Shown in pieces: positions 9,368 through 18,644 of a stretch of 64,000 nucleotides of DNA. The stretch lies in contig NZ_JAESDI010000002.1 in assembly GCF_019249215.1 (NCBI RefSeq), positions 124,001 through 188,000 of the forward strand. Direction: 5' to 3'. A program made the position numbers and the translations under genes. This DNA comes from Alteromonas lipotrueae (GTDB lineage: Bacteria; Pseudomonadota; Gammaproteobacteria; Enterobacterales; Alteromonadaceae). The notes under the pieces are model-generated. The model was not told where the DNA came from, ran no database searches, and was given only the letters and a program-made list of their open reading frames with translations. Each line of letters begins with the position of its first letter. Position 1 is the first letter of the stretch.

Positions 9368-9406
9368 ACTGCCAGCAGGTATTGCATTAAAATATCTGCT
9401 GGCAGT
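9368..9406 (-). terminator. Terminator of the DUF1080 operon
   Basis: ACTGCCAGCAG and CTGCTGGCAGT make an 11-bp stem. On the - strand it is followed by a run of Ts (9362-9367), 60 bases after the DUF1080 stop codon. It ends the leftward carbohydrate operon. Confidence 0.85.
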
Positions 9407-9467
9407 ATGTATTGATTGGTTATATTTAGCGCTTCGCTGTTTATCAGCTAAACCTTACGCTCTTTAC

Positions 9468-10292
9468 TTACAGCTCTCGCACCCACATGTTTCTAAAGCT
9501 GACTAAGTTACCATGATCTTGAAGCTGAATAGGCTCACAACCATGAGCTTTATATTTAGGTGCACCAATCCATTCGGTAGTGCCCTGAATCTCAACATGG
9601 TTTTGTACCAGCACACCGTTGTGAATAACGGTTACGAACCCTGGTGATTCAAGTGCGTCGCCATCGAATACCGGCGCTTTATATATAATATCGTATTCTT
9701 GCCATTCACCAGGCGCGCGCATAGCGTTTACCAGTGGAATAGTTTGCTTATACACACTGCCCGCCTGCCCATTTGGGTAAGTGGCATTATTGTAAGAATC
9801 TAGCACCTGGATTTCATAGCGTTGCTGAAAGAAAATACCGCTATTATTTCGCTGCTGCCCTTCCATACTAGGCTCTGGCTGCGGTACTTTCCACTCTACG
9901 TGAAGTTGCACATCACAAAAACCTTGTTTGGTTTTAATATCGCCGGTTCCTGGCTTTACGGTTAGTTCACCGTTTGCGAAATCCCAATTGGCGTTACCGC
10001 CTTTTACCGACGCCCACGCCGACATATCGCTTGCTAATAAAGGGATAGCGTCAGAAGGAACTTCGTTCTTTTTAGCACTGACCACGGCGGGTACTGGCTC
10101 CCACACTTCTGTTTTGGCCGCTTGCTTGCTGCGCTCAAGTCGCTCTGCATCATCAGCGAAAGCTAACGGTGTCAATGATGCCGCTAATAAAGCAGCTAAT
10201 GTAATTTGAGCGCCCGCATTTAAAGAAAAGCCGGTGTTAGACGCCGCCACTTTGGGCGCCAATTCAGGAACCGCGTTTTTGTATAATGTCAT
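9468..10292 (-). CDS. DUF1080 (3-keto-disaccharide hydrolase-like) secreted protein
   Basis: The product has an N-terminal signal (AALLAASLTPLAFA) and a C-terminal LamG-like beta-sandwich of the DUF1080 family: IPLLASDMSAW, LHVEWKVP, NSGIFFQQRYEIQVLDS and SFRNMWVREL. Family members hydrolyse 3-keto-glycosides or bind sugar. I chose ATG at 10292 because AGGGAAA lies five bases ahead; a GTG at 10307 is the longer alternative. It is the last gene before a strong terminator, downstream of the GMC dehydrogenase pair. A periplasmic hydrolase that acts on the oxidised product fits that context. Confidence 0.85.
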   Translation of the reverse strand: MTLYKNAVPELAPKVAASNTGFSLNAGAQITLAALLAASLTPLAFADDAERLERSKQAAKTEVWEPVPAVVSAKKNEVPSDAIPLLASDMSAWASVKGGNANWDFANGELTVKPGTGDIKTKQGFCDVQLHVEWKVPQPEPSMEGQQRNNSGIFFQQRYEIQVLDSYNNATYPNGQAGSVYKQTIPLVNAMRAPGEWQEYDIIYKAPVFDGDALESPGFVTVIHNGVLVQNHVEIQGTTEWIGAPKYKAHGCEPIQLQDHGNLVSFRNMWVREL

Positions 10293-10438
10293 GTATTTTC
10301 CCTGCACAATTTATCTATTATCCAACTGATATATAGCCGCTAAACTTGACCGGCTGCCCAGTGACTTGCCGTTCGCGCCCTATAAGGGCTTATTTCGCTT
10401 ATCACCATCACTAACAAACGGCGTGATTCGTGAAAGCC

Positions 10439-11056
10439 TTAAGTCGCCCACGCTTTGTCGCCTTTTTCGTAAGGCAGCTCACCATTGTAGTAACCGGGAA
10501 TGGCCACATAGCGTAGCACCTTGGTGGCCCCTACCTGCGAAGTGAAAAAAGTATACAAAGTAAGTTGTTTTAGTAACGTGAAATAGTGCGGGATCGGGCC
10601 TTCACTGCCCGGCTCCCATTGGCTCGGCTTTGCTGTTGGAATACCATTGCTAATACCTTCAGCTACATTAGCGGCTTTCGCTTCTGTATCTAATGTTGTA
10701 AACAAGGTTTCGCGCTGCGTACTACTCAATAACAGGAAGTCTTTTTTAAATGCTTCATTACTACGAGCATTAATTGTCTTCATGCCCTCTTTAAACGCTT
10801 TTTGTAACTTCGGGGTATAACAATCGGCAACAATCACCGGAATAACCAAGCCAACATTGGCCGCTTTTGCTCCTGGTGTATCGGTTTGCGGAATAATAAC
10901 TTCCGCCATTTCGTTAATCAGAGCCACATCTTCCTTCGAAAACCCGGTTTCAGACAAAGGCACAGGGGCAACAATGTCATAAGCAAGCGCTTTACCACCC
11001 ACAAGGGCAGTACCTGTGGCGGTAGCAATGAGTTTTAATAGGTCTCTACGTTCCAT
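10439..11056 (-). CDS. Gluconate 2-dehydrogenase subunit 3-family protein
   Basis: This 205-aa protein opens with a Tat-like signal (MERRDLLKLIATATGTALVGG) and has the subunit 3 core from IPQTDTPGAKAANV to the C-terminal GYYNGELPYEKG. These small subunits escort a GMC flavoprotein through the Tat system and stabilise it. It directly abuts the GMC gene (shared base at 11056), a tight translational coupling, so the two should form one periplasmic dehydrogenase complex. Confidence 0.9.
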   Translation of the reverse strand: MERRDLLKLIATATGTALVGGKALAYDIVAPVPLSETGFSKEDVALINEMAEVIIPQTDTPGAKAANVGLVIPVIVADCYTPKLQKAFKEGMKTINARSNEAFKKDFLLLSSTQRETLFTTLDTEAKAANVAEGISNGIPTAKPSQWEPGSEGPIPHYFTLLKQLTLYTFFTSQVGATKVLRYVAIPGYYNGELPYEKGDKAWAT

Positions 11057-12741
11057 TACAAGTTCCTCCGCTTTAACTCTTCTACGGCAAAGCTAGCCGC
11101 GCGAGCGGTAAGTGCCATATAGGTAAGTGATGGGTTTACACAACTTGCCGATGTCATACATGCACCGTCAGTCACAAAAACATTAGGCGCGTCCCATACT
11201 TGATTGTGACCGTTTAGCACTGAGGTTTTAGCATCTCGGCCCATACGTGCAGTACCCATTTCATGTATACCCATGCCTGGTGCGTAGTCTGCATCCCAGC
11301 CATTCACGTTTTTAAGGCCAGCGGCCTCAAACATATCTACGGCATCTTGCTGCATGTCTTTACGCATTTTCAGTTCGTTTTCTTTTATCTCAACATCCAT
11401 AGCGAGTACGGGCAAACCCCACTTGTCTTTTACTTTTTTGTTCAGATAAATGCGATTTGAATGGTCAGGCAACATTTCACCGAATGCCGTCATGCCTATT
11501 GTCCAACCACCGGGTTCTGACATAGCCTCTTTTAAGCTTGCACCAACACCTAACTCAGCCACATCTTGTCGCCAGCCTGAACGGCCAGCGCCACCTTGAT
11601 AGCCAAATCCACGTAAGTAGTCTCGTTTGTCATCGCCCCAGTTTCTAAAGCGCGGAACATAGAAGCCACTTGGGCGGCGACCGTAGGTATACTTGTCGTC
11701 GTAGCCTTCAACTTGTGCTGACGCACCCACTCGGAAATGGTGATCCATCACGTTATGACCTAATTCACCGCTGCTGCTACCTAAACCGCCATCCCATACA
11801 TCGGTGGCAGAGTTCATTAACAACCACGATGAATTAAATGCAGAGGCATTAACAAACACGATCTTGCTTTTGAAAACGTATGTTTCGTTGGTTTCAGCAT
11901 CAATAATTTCAACGCCAGTCGCGCGCTTCTTGTCTTTATCAAACAAGATTTCTTTCACAATAGAGAAAGGGCGAAGCGTTAAGTTACCGGTTTTCATTGC
12001 TGCAGGAAGCGTTGAAGACTGAGTACTGAAATAGCCACCAAATGGACAGCCCAACCAGCACTTATTACGGTACTGGCAATTTGCACGTCCGTGTTCTGGC
12101 TTCGGCTCTGTCATGTTTGAGGTGCGACCGGGAATAATATGGCGAGCACCGCTATAGGCTTTTTGTACTCGTGCAGCCACGTCTTTTTCAACGCAGTTTA
12201 GCGCCATAGCAGGCTGGTAGATGCCGTCGGGTAACACGTCTAAACCATCACGGTTTCCGCTAATCCCAGCAAACTTTTCTACGTAGTCATACCAAGGGGC
12301 TAAATCTTCGTAACGAATAGGCCAATCTACCGCTACGCCTTCTTTACCATTCGCTTCAAAGTCGGCTTTGTTTAATCGGTAACTTTGGCGCCCCCACGTT
12401 AGTGAGCGACCACCTACGTGATAACCTCGAAACCAATCAAAACGCTTATCTTCTGTGTAGGGGTTTTCTACCTCGTTAGCCCACATGCCTTTAGTAGACT
12501 CATTTAGCGGGTAATCTCGCTTAAGTACAGGGTAATCAACTTTCATCGCCTGTGTTGGCAAGTCACGATGTGGATAGTCCCACGCTTCTTTGTGTGCGTT
12601 TTTGTAGTCTTTAATGTGCTCGATGTTTTTACCGCGCTCAAGCATGAGCACTTTTAGGCCTTTCTCGGTGAGCTCTTTGGCTGCCCAGCCTCCGCTAATA
12701 CCTGAACCTACTACGATTGCGTCGTACTCGTTCGTCGCCAT
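11056..12741 (-). CDS. GMC-family FAD-dependent oxidoreductase (sugar dehydrogenase)
   Basis: This 561-aa flavoprotein starts with the Rossmann FAD motif VVGSGISGGWAAKEL, has GGRSLTWG near residue 111, and ends with the C-terminal GMC block containing HEMGTARMG, FVTDGACM and CVNPSLTYMAL. It has no signal of its own and should be exported with its Tat-bearing partner encoded next to it. GMC enzymes of this subfamily oxidise sugars or sugar acids, often at C3 or C2. With a DUF1080 hydrolase and epimerases in the locus, oxidation of a glycoside to its 3-keto form is the best guess. Confidence 0.9.
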   Translation of the reverse strand: MATNEYDAIVVGSGISGGWAAKELTEKGLKVLMLERGKNIEHIKDYKNAHKEAWDYPHRDLPTQAMKVDYPVLKRDYPLNESTKGMWANEVENPYTEDKRFDWFRGYHVGGRSLTWGRQSYRLNKADFEANGKEGVAVDWPIRYEDLAPWYDYVEKFAGISGNRDGLDVLPDGIYQPAMALNCVEKDVAARVQKAYSGARHIIPGRTSNMTEPKPEHGRANCQYRNKCWLGCPFGGYFSTQSSTLPAAMKTGNLTLRPFSIVKEILFDKDKKRATGVEIIDAETNETYVFKSKIVFVNASAFNSSWLLMNSATDVWDGGLGSSSGELGHNVMDHHFRVGASAQVEGYDDKYTYGRRPSGFYVPRFRNWGDDKRDYLRGFGYQGGAGRSGWRQDVAELGVGASLKEAMSEPGGWTIGMTAFGEMLPDHSNRIYLNKKVKDKWGLPVLAMDVEIKENELKMRKDMQQDAVDMFEAAGLKNVNGWDADYAPGMGIHEMGTARMGRDAKTSVLNGHNQVWDAPNVFVTDGACMTSASCVNPSLTYMALTARAASFAVEELKRRNL

Positions 12742-12790
12742 GTTATGTCCTCTTAAACACGTACTTCATGTATGGTGTTTTCTTGTAAAG

Positions 12791-13717
12791 TCATACGTCG
12801 CAGATACTGATCGCTTCTTTAAGCGACTCAATTCTGCCTGCTTTTGTATCTGGTGTTGGAATAAACTCTTGCGCTAAATACCCATCGAAACCTGTTTCTA
12901 AAATGGCCTTAGCGATGGCTGGATAATACAGCTCTTGAGTACTATCAATTTCATTACGGCCTGGCACACCGGCAGTGTGGTAATGACCAAAATAGGGATG
13001 AAAATCGCGAATGGTGCGAATAATATCGCCTTCGTTAATTTGCATATGGTAAATGTCGTACAGCAATGAAAAGTGATTACTGCCAAGACGTTTACATAGC
13101 TGAACACCCCATTTTGAACTATCGGCCATGTAATCAGGGTGATCTATTTTGCTATTAAATAGCTCCATAAAGATCACCACGCCACGCTTCTGTGCATGAG
13201 GTAAAATGCGTTTTAAACCCGCCACCGCATTATCTAGCCCTTCCTCTTTGCTCATTCCGCGTGCATTGCCACTAAAACAAATTAGGTTGGTGTAACCAGC
13301 ATCTGCCACTAGGTCGATATGCTTTAAGTATCGCGCTTCTAATTCGTCGTGCAGTTCACTGTGAATGAAGCCATCTTCAAGGCTAATTTCAGCGCCATTG
13401 CACATAGAAGAATCAATACCGTACTGTTTCAGTACAGGCCAATCTTCCGGCCCCACCAAATCAATAGCCGCGAAGTTAAGTTGCTTCACGGATTTACATA
13501 ACTCTTCAATGGAGAGGTCGCCGTAGGTCCAGCGACTAACAGAATGATTAATATTGCCTTTTAGCGATGATTGTTTCATGCCGTGCTCTGTAGTATTGGC
13601 TGCTGTATTCCCTGCTGCATTGGCTGCATGAGCGCTGTTAAACGCAGAAGGTGCCAATACACCAGCGCCCGTTAGCGCCATTGCTTTCATTAAGCTACGT
13701 CTGCGTTCGTTATGCAT
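12791..13717 (-). CDS. Exported hydroxypyruvate isomerase-like TIM-barrel protein
   Basis: This 308-aa protein begins with a Tat-like signal (RRRSLMKAMALTGAGVLAPSAF) and continues with an AP-endonuclease-2/xylose isomerase-like barrel. Metal-ligand residues are visible in IFMELFNSK, LLYDIYHMQ, HYHTAG and LAQEFIP. The pattern is close to hydroxypyruvate isomerase. It overlaps the MFS transporter start by 8 bases, so both are translated from one message. It may isomerise or epimerise the oxidised sugar in the periplasm. Confidence 0.85.
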   Translation of the reverse strand: MHNERRRSLMKAMALTGAGVLAPSAFNSAHAANAAGNTAANTTEHGMKQSSLKGNINHSVSRWTYGDLSIEELCKSVKQLNFAAIDLVGPEDWPVLKQYGIDSSMCNGAEISLEDGFIHSELHDELEARYLKHIDLVADAGYTNLICFSGNARGMSKEEGLDNAVAGLKRILPHAQKRGVVIFMELFNSKIDHPDYMADSSKWGVQLCKRLGSNHFSLLYDIYHMQINEGDIIRTIRDFHPYFGHYHTAGVPGRNEIDSTQELYYPAIAKAILETGFDGYLAQEFIPTPDTKAGRIESLKEAISICDV

Positions 13718-14924
13718 CAGTACTCACCTTTTCAGATTTAAACAGTACTAAGAAAATAACCAAAACAATCGCCGCAAAGCCTGCAGGGAACAACCAGATA
13801 TCCTGCCAACTGTGAGATGTGACAGTGGTGTACTCATCGGTAATTTTTCCTGCTACCGCAAAACCAATCAGCATACCTACCCCGTAAGTGGCCAAGGTTA
13901 TCAGCCCTTGAGCTGCGCTTTTGATGCGGTCGCCAGCTTTGGCATCGGTATAAATTTGCCCTGACACAAAGAAAAAGTCGTAGCAAATACCATGTAAGGC
14001 GATACCCACAATCAGCATAAACAGCCCTTCGTCTGCATTACCAAAGGCGAATAAGGCATACCGTATTACCCATGCCGCCATGCCTATTAATAAGGTGGCC
14101 TTAATGCCAAACTTGTTAAGAAAAACAGGTAGAGCCAGCATGAATAACACTTCAGAAACCTGACCTAGCGTCATTTTTCCCGTGGCATTTTCAACACCAA
14201 TTTCCGTTAAGAACGGATTGGCGTTTTGGTAGTAAAACGCAAGAGGAATACAAATAAGTACAGAGGATAAAAAGAAGATAAAGAAGTTCTTATCTTTAAG
14301 TAACGCTAGCGCATCTAACCCCAACACATCGCGCAAGCCAGTCTTTTGGCCTGCCGCTTTTGGCGGTGTTGCAGGTAAGGTAAAGCTGAATATACCTAGG
14401 GCTAACGACGCTATTGCACATAGCATAAAGGTGTTTCTAAGCATGCCATCAGCAATAGCAGAAGTGGAATCCCAAGAAAACACGTAGCTAATAAGTAAGC
14501 CCGCAACAATCCAACCTACGGTGCCCCACACACGAATTTTGCCGAACTCTTTTGAAGGGTTTGTCATTTGGCCAAAAGCCACTGAATTCACCAATGCAAG
14601 CGTTGGCATATACGCAATCATGTAGCCTAGTACGTACGGATAAAAAGTGGTGAAATCACCCGCCTGATACATCATGTACATGAGCACCGCGCCACACAAG
14701 TGCAGCACACCCAAAATACGTTCAGCGTTAAAGAACCGGTCGGCTATTAACCCTACGATAAAAGGCGCAATGATCGCGCCCCAACTTTGGGTAGAGAATG
14801 CCATTCCCATTTGACTACCACTGGCCGATAAGGTGCTAGCTAAGTACGTTCCCAAGGTGACAAACCAGCCCCCCCAAATAAAGAACTGTAAAAACATCAT
14901 GGTGCTAAGACGTAGGGTTATCAT
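13710..14924 (-). CDS. MFS transporter, nucleoside:H+ symporter-like family
   Basis: This 404-aa protein has about 12 membrane spans, starts MITLRLSTMMFLQFFIWGGWFVTLG, and has the NupG-like pattern seen in sugar-locus transporters of this type. It should carry a sugar derivative or nucleoside-like glycoside across the inner membrane with protons. Its neighbours are isomerases and dehydrogenases, so it probably imports the product of the periplasmic steps. The substrate is inferred from context only. Confidence 0.85.
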   Translation of the reverse strand: MITLRLSTMMFLQFFIWGGWFVTLGTYLASTLSASGSQMGMAFSTQSWGAIIAPFIVGLIADRFFNAERILGVLHLCGAVLMYMMYQAGDFTTFYPYVLGYMIAYMPTLALVNSVAFGQMTNPSKEFGKIRVWGTVGWIVAGLLISYVFSWDSTSAIADGMLRNTFMLCAIASLALGIFSFTLPATPPKAAGQKTGLRDVLGLDALALLKDKNFFIFFLSSVLICIPLAFYYQNANPFLTEIGVENATGKMTLGQVSEVLFMLALPVFLNKFGIKATLLIGMAAWVIRYALFAFGNADEGLFMLIVGIALHGICYDFFFVSGQIYTDAKAGDRIKSAAQGLITLATYGVGMLIGFAVAGKITDEYTTVTSHSWQDIWLFPAGFAAIVLVIFLVLFKSEKVSTDA

Positions 14925-14956
14925 GATTCTTATTATCCTGTGTCAGCGGGGCAGCG

Positions 14957-16063
14957 TTATTCGCTTATGCCCAAAATGCGGTTGTTTTTCGTTTCACTAA
15001 ACTCGCCACCGGCGAAATCATCGAATGCGTAGCGGGTTGGCTGAATAATATGCTCAGCAATAAAAGGCGCTCCCTCAGCGGCGCCTTGCGCTGAATCTTT
15101 TAAACAGCATTCCCATTCAAGCACGGCCCATCCGCTAAATCCGTATTGAGTCAGTTTGCTGAAAATGCCTTTGAAATCGACTTGCCCGTCGCCAAGAGAA
15201 CGAAAACGTCCTGGGCGGTCTTGCCAATCTTGATAGCCGCCATAAACGCCACTTCTGCCGTTAGGGTTGAACTCGGCATCTTTCACATGGAACATTTTTA
15301 TGCGGCTGTGGTATCTGTCGATGAAATCGAGATAATCGAGCTGCTGCAGTACAAAGTGACTGGGATCGAACAAAATATTGGCACGAGGATGGTTATCTAC
15401 CGCAGCCAAAAACATTTCGAAGGTAGCGCCATCATGCAAATCTTCACCTGGGTGAATTTCGTAACATACATCTACCCCAGCCTCATCGAAGGCATCTAAA
15501 ATAGGTAACCAACGCTTGGCTAGCTCGGCAAACCCTTGCTCAACTAAACCAGCAGGACGCTGCGGCCATGGGTACACCAAATGCCACATTAATGCACCTG
15601 AGAACGTAGCGTGCGCGTTTAGTCCTAAGCGTTTGCTGGCAATAGCTGCGCACTTAAGCTGGTTCACTGCCCATTCAGTACGTGCTTTTGGGTTGCCGTG
15701 TAAATGTGCAGGCGCGAAGTTATCAAATAGCTCATCGTACGCAGGATGTACCGCTACCAACTGCCCCTGCAAGTGCGTTGATAACTCGGTAATTTCTACG
15801 CCCGCTGCCCTACAGGTAGCGGCAACTTCGTCACAGTATTCTTGGCTTTCTGCTGCTTTTTCTAAATCGAACAGTGCCGGATCGGTAGGCACTTGAATGC
15901 CTTTATACCCCAATGAGGCGGCCCACTTGGCCATGTTTTCAAGTGTATCGAAGGGGGCTTCTTTACCCATAAATTGGGCTAAAAAGACGGCAGGGCCTTT
16001 AATTGGTTTTGCTTCGTTTGCTTGTTGTTCTTTTGCTTGTTGTTCCATTGCCACATGCTCCAC
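14957..16063 (-). CDS. Sugar phosphate isomerase/epimerase (TIM barrel)
   Basis: This 368-aa cytoplasmic protein has the AP-endonuclease-2 fold. Metal-binding residues appear in CYEIHPGED, ILFDPSHF, MFHVKDAEF and AVLEWECC. The N-terminus has a short Gln/Lys/Ala-rich stretch with a repeated EQQA unit before the barrel. It starts one base after the upstream dehydrogenase gene, so they are translationally coupled. A role in epimerising or isomerising a keto-sugar is likely; the exact sugar is unknown. Confidence 0.88.
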   Translation of the reverse strand: MEHVAMEQQAKEQQANEAKPIKGPAVFLAQFMGKEAPFDTLENMAKWAASLGYKGIQVPTDPALFDLEKAAESQEYCDEVAATCRAAGVEITELSTHLQGQLVAVHPAYDELFDNFAPAHLHGNPKARTEWAVNQLKCAAIASKRLGLNAHATFSGALMWHLVYPWPQRPAGLVEQGFAELAKRWLPILDAFDEAGVDVCYEIHPGEDLHDGATFEMFLAAVDNHPRANILFDPSHFVLQQLDYLDFIDRYHSRIKMFHVKDAEFNPNGRSGVYGGYQDWQDRPGRFRSLGDGQVDFKGIFSKLTQYGFSGWAVLEWECCLKDSAQGAAEGAPFIAEHIIQPTRYAFDDFAGGEFSETKNNRILGISE

Positions 16064-17236
16064 TTATTCTGTACCAACTGGGCTGACGGTTTCCCATTTA
16101 GTATCACTTTCACTACTGGCCAGCATGGCATCAATAAACGCCATTCCTCGAAGACCGGAATTAATGCCAGGCACACCACTTGCCTTACTGTTTGTGCTGC
16201 CAGTTTGGCAATGCACCGCAGCAGCAAAGTCGTTATATAAATTCGCCATGGCTTCTAGGTAACCTTCGGGGTGCCCACCTGGAATACGACAACGATTAAC
16301 TGCTTCATCACACAAGCCGGGTTGCCCTAACCCTGCCCGGAATACCTGATAGGGTTGGCCAATGGGGCGATACACCACAGAGTTCGGCTCCATTTGATGC
16401 CACTCTAATCCGCCTTTATCGCCATATACTTTTATCTTTAAGGCGTTTTCTTCACCTGCGCACACTTGGCTGGCAATCAACACTCCAGTAGCACCCTTCT
16501 TGGTTTTAATCAGTGCTGCGCCATCGTCATCTAACTGTCTGTCCTCGATGTGCGTGTATAGCTGACCACACAAAGCGGTGATAGCATCATCTAAAACAAA
16601 TTCAGCGAGCCCAAAAGCGTGAGTACCAATGTCGCCCATGCAGCCGCTACCGCCCGCTAAACTTGGGTCGGTACGCCATTTGGCTTGTTTGTTGTGGGTT
16701 TCTTCATTTGCCGATAGCCACCCCTGTGGGTACTCAACAAACACTTTACGAATGTTACCTAGCATGCCGCTTTGAACCATGTGGCGCGCTTGCCACACCA
16801 TGGGATAACCTAAATAGGTGTGCGCTAAACCGTATAATCTGTCGGTACTATGGAGTAAGTCTTGTAAGTCTTTTACTTCGCCTAAGCCAACGCCAGCGGG
16901 CTTTTCGCAGAACACGTGAAACCCCCCATTTATTGCGGCCACTGAAATAGGTACGTGTAAATGATTCGGCGTAACAATAGACACCACTTGCATGCGTTGC
17001 TGCTCTGGAAGCGCAGCCTCTTTTTCTAGCATGTCTTCCCACGAGGCATAGGTACGACTATGTTCAACGCCTAAACTATCTGCCGTGCTTTCATTGTTGT
17101 TGGGGTCGCGACTAAAGGCTCCACATACTAAATCGTACTGGCCATCTAACCCGAATGCGTTGCGATGAACCGCACCAATAAATGCGCCTTCACCACCACC
17201 AATCATTCCTAATCTTATTTTTTGCATTTTCGCCAT
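16064..17236 (-). CDS. Gfo/Idh/MocA-family oxidoreductase
   Basis: The product has an N-terminal Rossmann fold (KIRLGMIGGGEGAFIG) and the EKP motif in HVFCEKPAGVG, which marks the Gfo/Idh/MocA family; residues near YLGYPMVWQ and GDIGTHAFG line the active site. These NAD(P) enzymes oxidise or reduce sugars, often between 3-keto and hydroxyl forms. An in-frame ATG exists 22 codons upstream at 17302, but ATG at 17236 has AGGAG nine bases ahead and puts the Rossmann motif at the usual distance, so I use it. It is the first gene of the leftward operon facing the LacI regulator. Confidence 0.9.
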   Translation of the reverse strand: MAKMQKIRLGMIGGGEGAFIGAVHRNAFGLDGQYDLVCGAFSRDPNNNESTADSLGVEHSRTYASWEDMLEKEAALPEQQRMQVVSIVTPNHLHVPISVAAINGGFHVFCEKPAGVGLGEVKDLQDLLHSTDRLYGLAHTYLGYPMVWQARHMVQSGMLGNIRKVFVEYPQGWLSANEETHNKQAKWRTDPSLAGGSGCMGDIGTHAFGLAEFVLDDAITALCGQLYTHIEDRQLDDDGAALIKTKKGATGVLIASQVCAGEENALKIKVYGDKGGLEWHQMEPNSVVYRPIGQPYQVFRAGLGQPGLCDEAVNRCRIPGGHPEGYLEAMANLYNDFAAAVHCQTGSTNSKASGVPGINSGLRGMAFIDAMLASSESDTKWETVSPVGTE

Positions 17237-17334
17237 GCTGCGTAGCTCCTGTTGTGGTGCAGTGCTTAACCGGAAAACCATACCAGTATCAAGCTTGCTC
17301 ATTGCAAACTTGTTGCATTATTGTAACTATATTT

Positions 17335-17356
17335 AAAATGTAACGGATTACATTTT
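17335..17356. promoter_or_regulatory. LacI-type operator upstream of the sugar operon
   Basis: AAAATGTAA and TTACATTTT arms flank a four-base CGGA centre, typical of LacI-family operators. It lies about 100 bases upstream of the Gfo/Idh/MocA start, in the divergent region. Confidence 0.65.
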
Positions 17357-17540
17357 TACCTGTCAATGTATTTGAGCGTTTTTTGTTAAACTTAAGTTTA
17401 AGAAGATAAGCTAAATAGCCCTTAAACGAACGTATTTTGCTTTAGAACATCGAATGAGCGGGTTAAGATGCCAAAAGTATTTACAAAAAGTATACACTTA
17501 GTACTGGATTTTCTAAGAAAGATCCGTATTCTAAATTGAA

Positions 17541-17560
17541 AATGATATCGGTTACATCAA
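17541..17560. promoter_or_regulatory. Second, weaker LacI-type operator
   Basis: ATGATATCGGTTACAT is an imperfect palindrome centred on CG with one arm (GGTTACAT) like the first site. It lies about 45 bases before the LacI gene and may mediate autoregulation. Confidence 0.5.
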
Positions 17561-17605
17561 TCTAACCTGTTCGCAAATGCGCGAATAAAAATAAGACACG
17601 AGTAA

Positions 17606-18613
17606 ATGGCAAATATTAGAGACGTTGCTGATAGCGCTGGCGTTTCGGTAGCAACAGTGTCTCGGGCACTTCAACAACCCGAACGCGTTTCTCCGAAAAC
17701 CCGCACCAAAGTAATGACGGCAGTAGACCTTGTGGGCTACAAGCCCAACTTAATGGCGGTAAAGTTTCGTTCGGGAAAAACCCACAACTTGGTTGTGTTG
17801 GTTCCTACTGTCGCGAATGTATTTTTTGCGCGCGTGATTAGCGGCATGCAAGAAACGGCCGCCGAATTGGGCTACTCTATTTTACTGGCAAATACCTTGG
17901 GTAACCCTGACATTGAAAGCCATTACGCAAAAATGGTTAGCACCTCGCAGGCCGATGGACTTATTCAGTTACGCGCGTTAAACCCATTCGACAACAGCAT
18001 GATTAACGACAACGGCCTGTTACCCATGGTAAATGCCTGCGAAGTGATTGATGAGGGTAATTACCCTACTGTGTCGCTTGATAACCGTGCCGCGGCAAAA
18101 GCCATGACCGAACACCTGTTAGGCTTGGGTCATACTCGTATTGCTATGATAAAAGGCCCTCACTCTAGCCCGCTCACACAAGACCGATTATTAGGCTATA
18201 AAGATGCGCTAAACGGCGCCAATATTGCCTTCGACGACAGCCTGCTATTTCCTGGCGACTTCACGCTTCAAGCAGGCTATAACGCCGGCGTAACCATTGC
18301 TCAGCAAGCAGACAGGCCCACTGCCGTTTTTTGTGAAAACGATGAAACGGCAATAGGTGCTATGCAAGCGTTAAAACAAGCGGGCTTACGTATACCTGAA
18401 GATATTTCTGTCGCGGGATTTGATGACATTGCCTTTTCGGCATTTTGCGACCCACCATTAACCACGATTGCCCAGCCAGCCGAAGAGTTCGGCCAAACGG
18501 CAGTCAGCTTATTGGTTGATGTAATTAACGGCAAAATTCGTAAAGCACCAAAAGTTATTATGCCGTTTGAACTCATTGCTAGGGGCAGTACTGGCCCAGC
18601 CCACATTGTGTAA
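17606..18613 (+). CDS. LacI-family transcriptional regulator of the carbohydrate locus
   Basis: This 335-aa regulator begins MANIRDVADSAGVSVATVSRAL, the LacI helix-turn-helix, with the hinge helix near KPNLMAVKFR and a periplasmic-binding-protein-like sensor ending DDIAFSAFCDPPLTTIAQPAEEFG. It lies between the leftward dehydrogenase operon and a rightward TIM-barrel gene 31 bases downstream. Two LacI-type palindromes lie in the 300-base divergent region. It probably represses both arms until a sugar inducer binds. Confidence 0.92.
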   Translation: MANIRDVADSAGVSVATVSRALQQPERVSPKTRTKVMTAVDLVGYKPNLMAVKFRSGKTHNLVVLVPTVANVFFARVISGMQETAAELGYSILLANTLGNPDIESHYAKMVSTSQADGLIQLRALNPFDNSMINDNGLLPMVNACEVIDEGNYPTVSLDNRAAAKAMTEHLLGLGHTRIAMIKGPHSSPLTQDRLLGYKDALNGANIAFDDSLLFPGDFTLQAGYNAGVTIAQQADRPTAVFCENDETAIGAMQALKQAGLRIPEDISVAGFDDIAFSAFCDPPLTTIAQPAEEFGQTAVSLLVDVINGKIRKAPKVIMPFELIARGSTGPAHIV

Positions 18614-18644
18614 CAGCGCATAATGGCGCGTTAAGGAGAATGCT

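Noticed and set aside
15146..16262. Overlapping + strand open frames opposite the isomerase and dehydrogenase genes
   Set aside because: They have no family features and lie wholly opposite two conserved enzymes.
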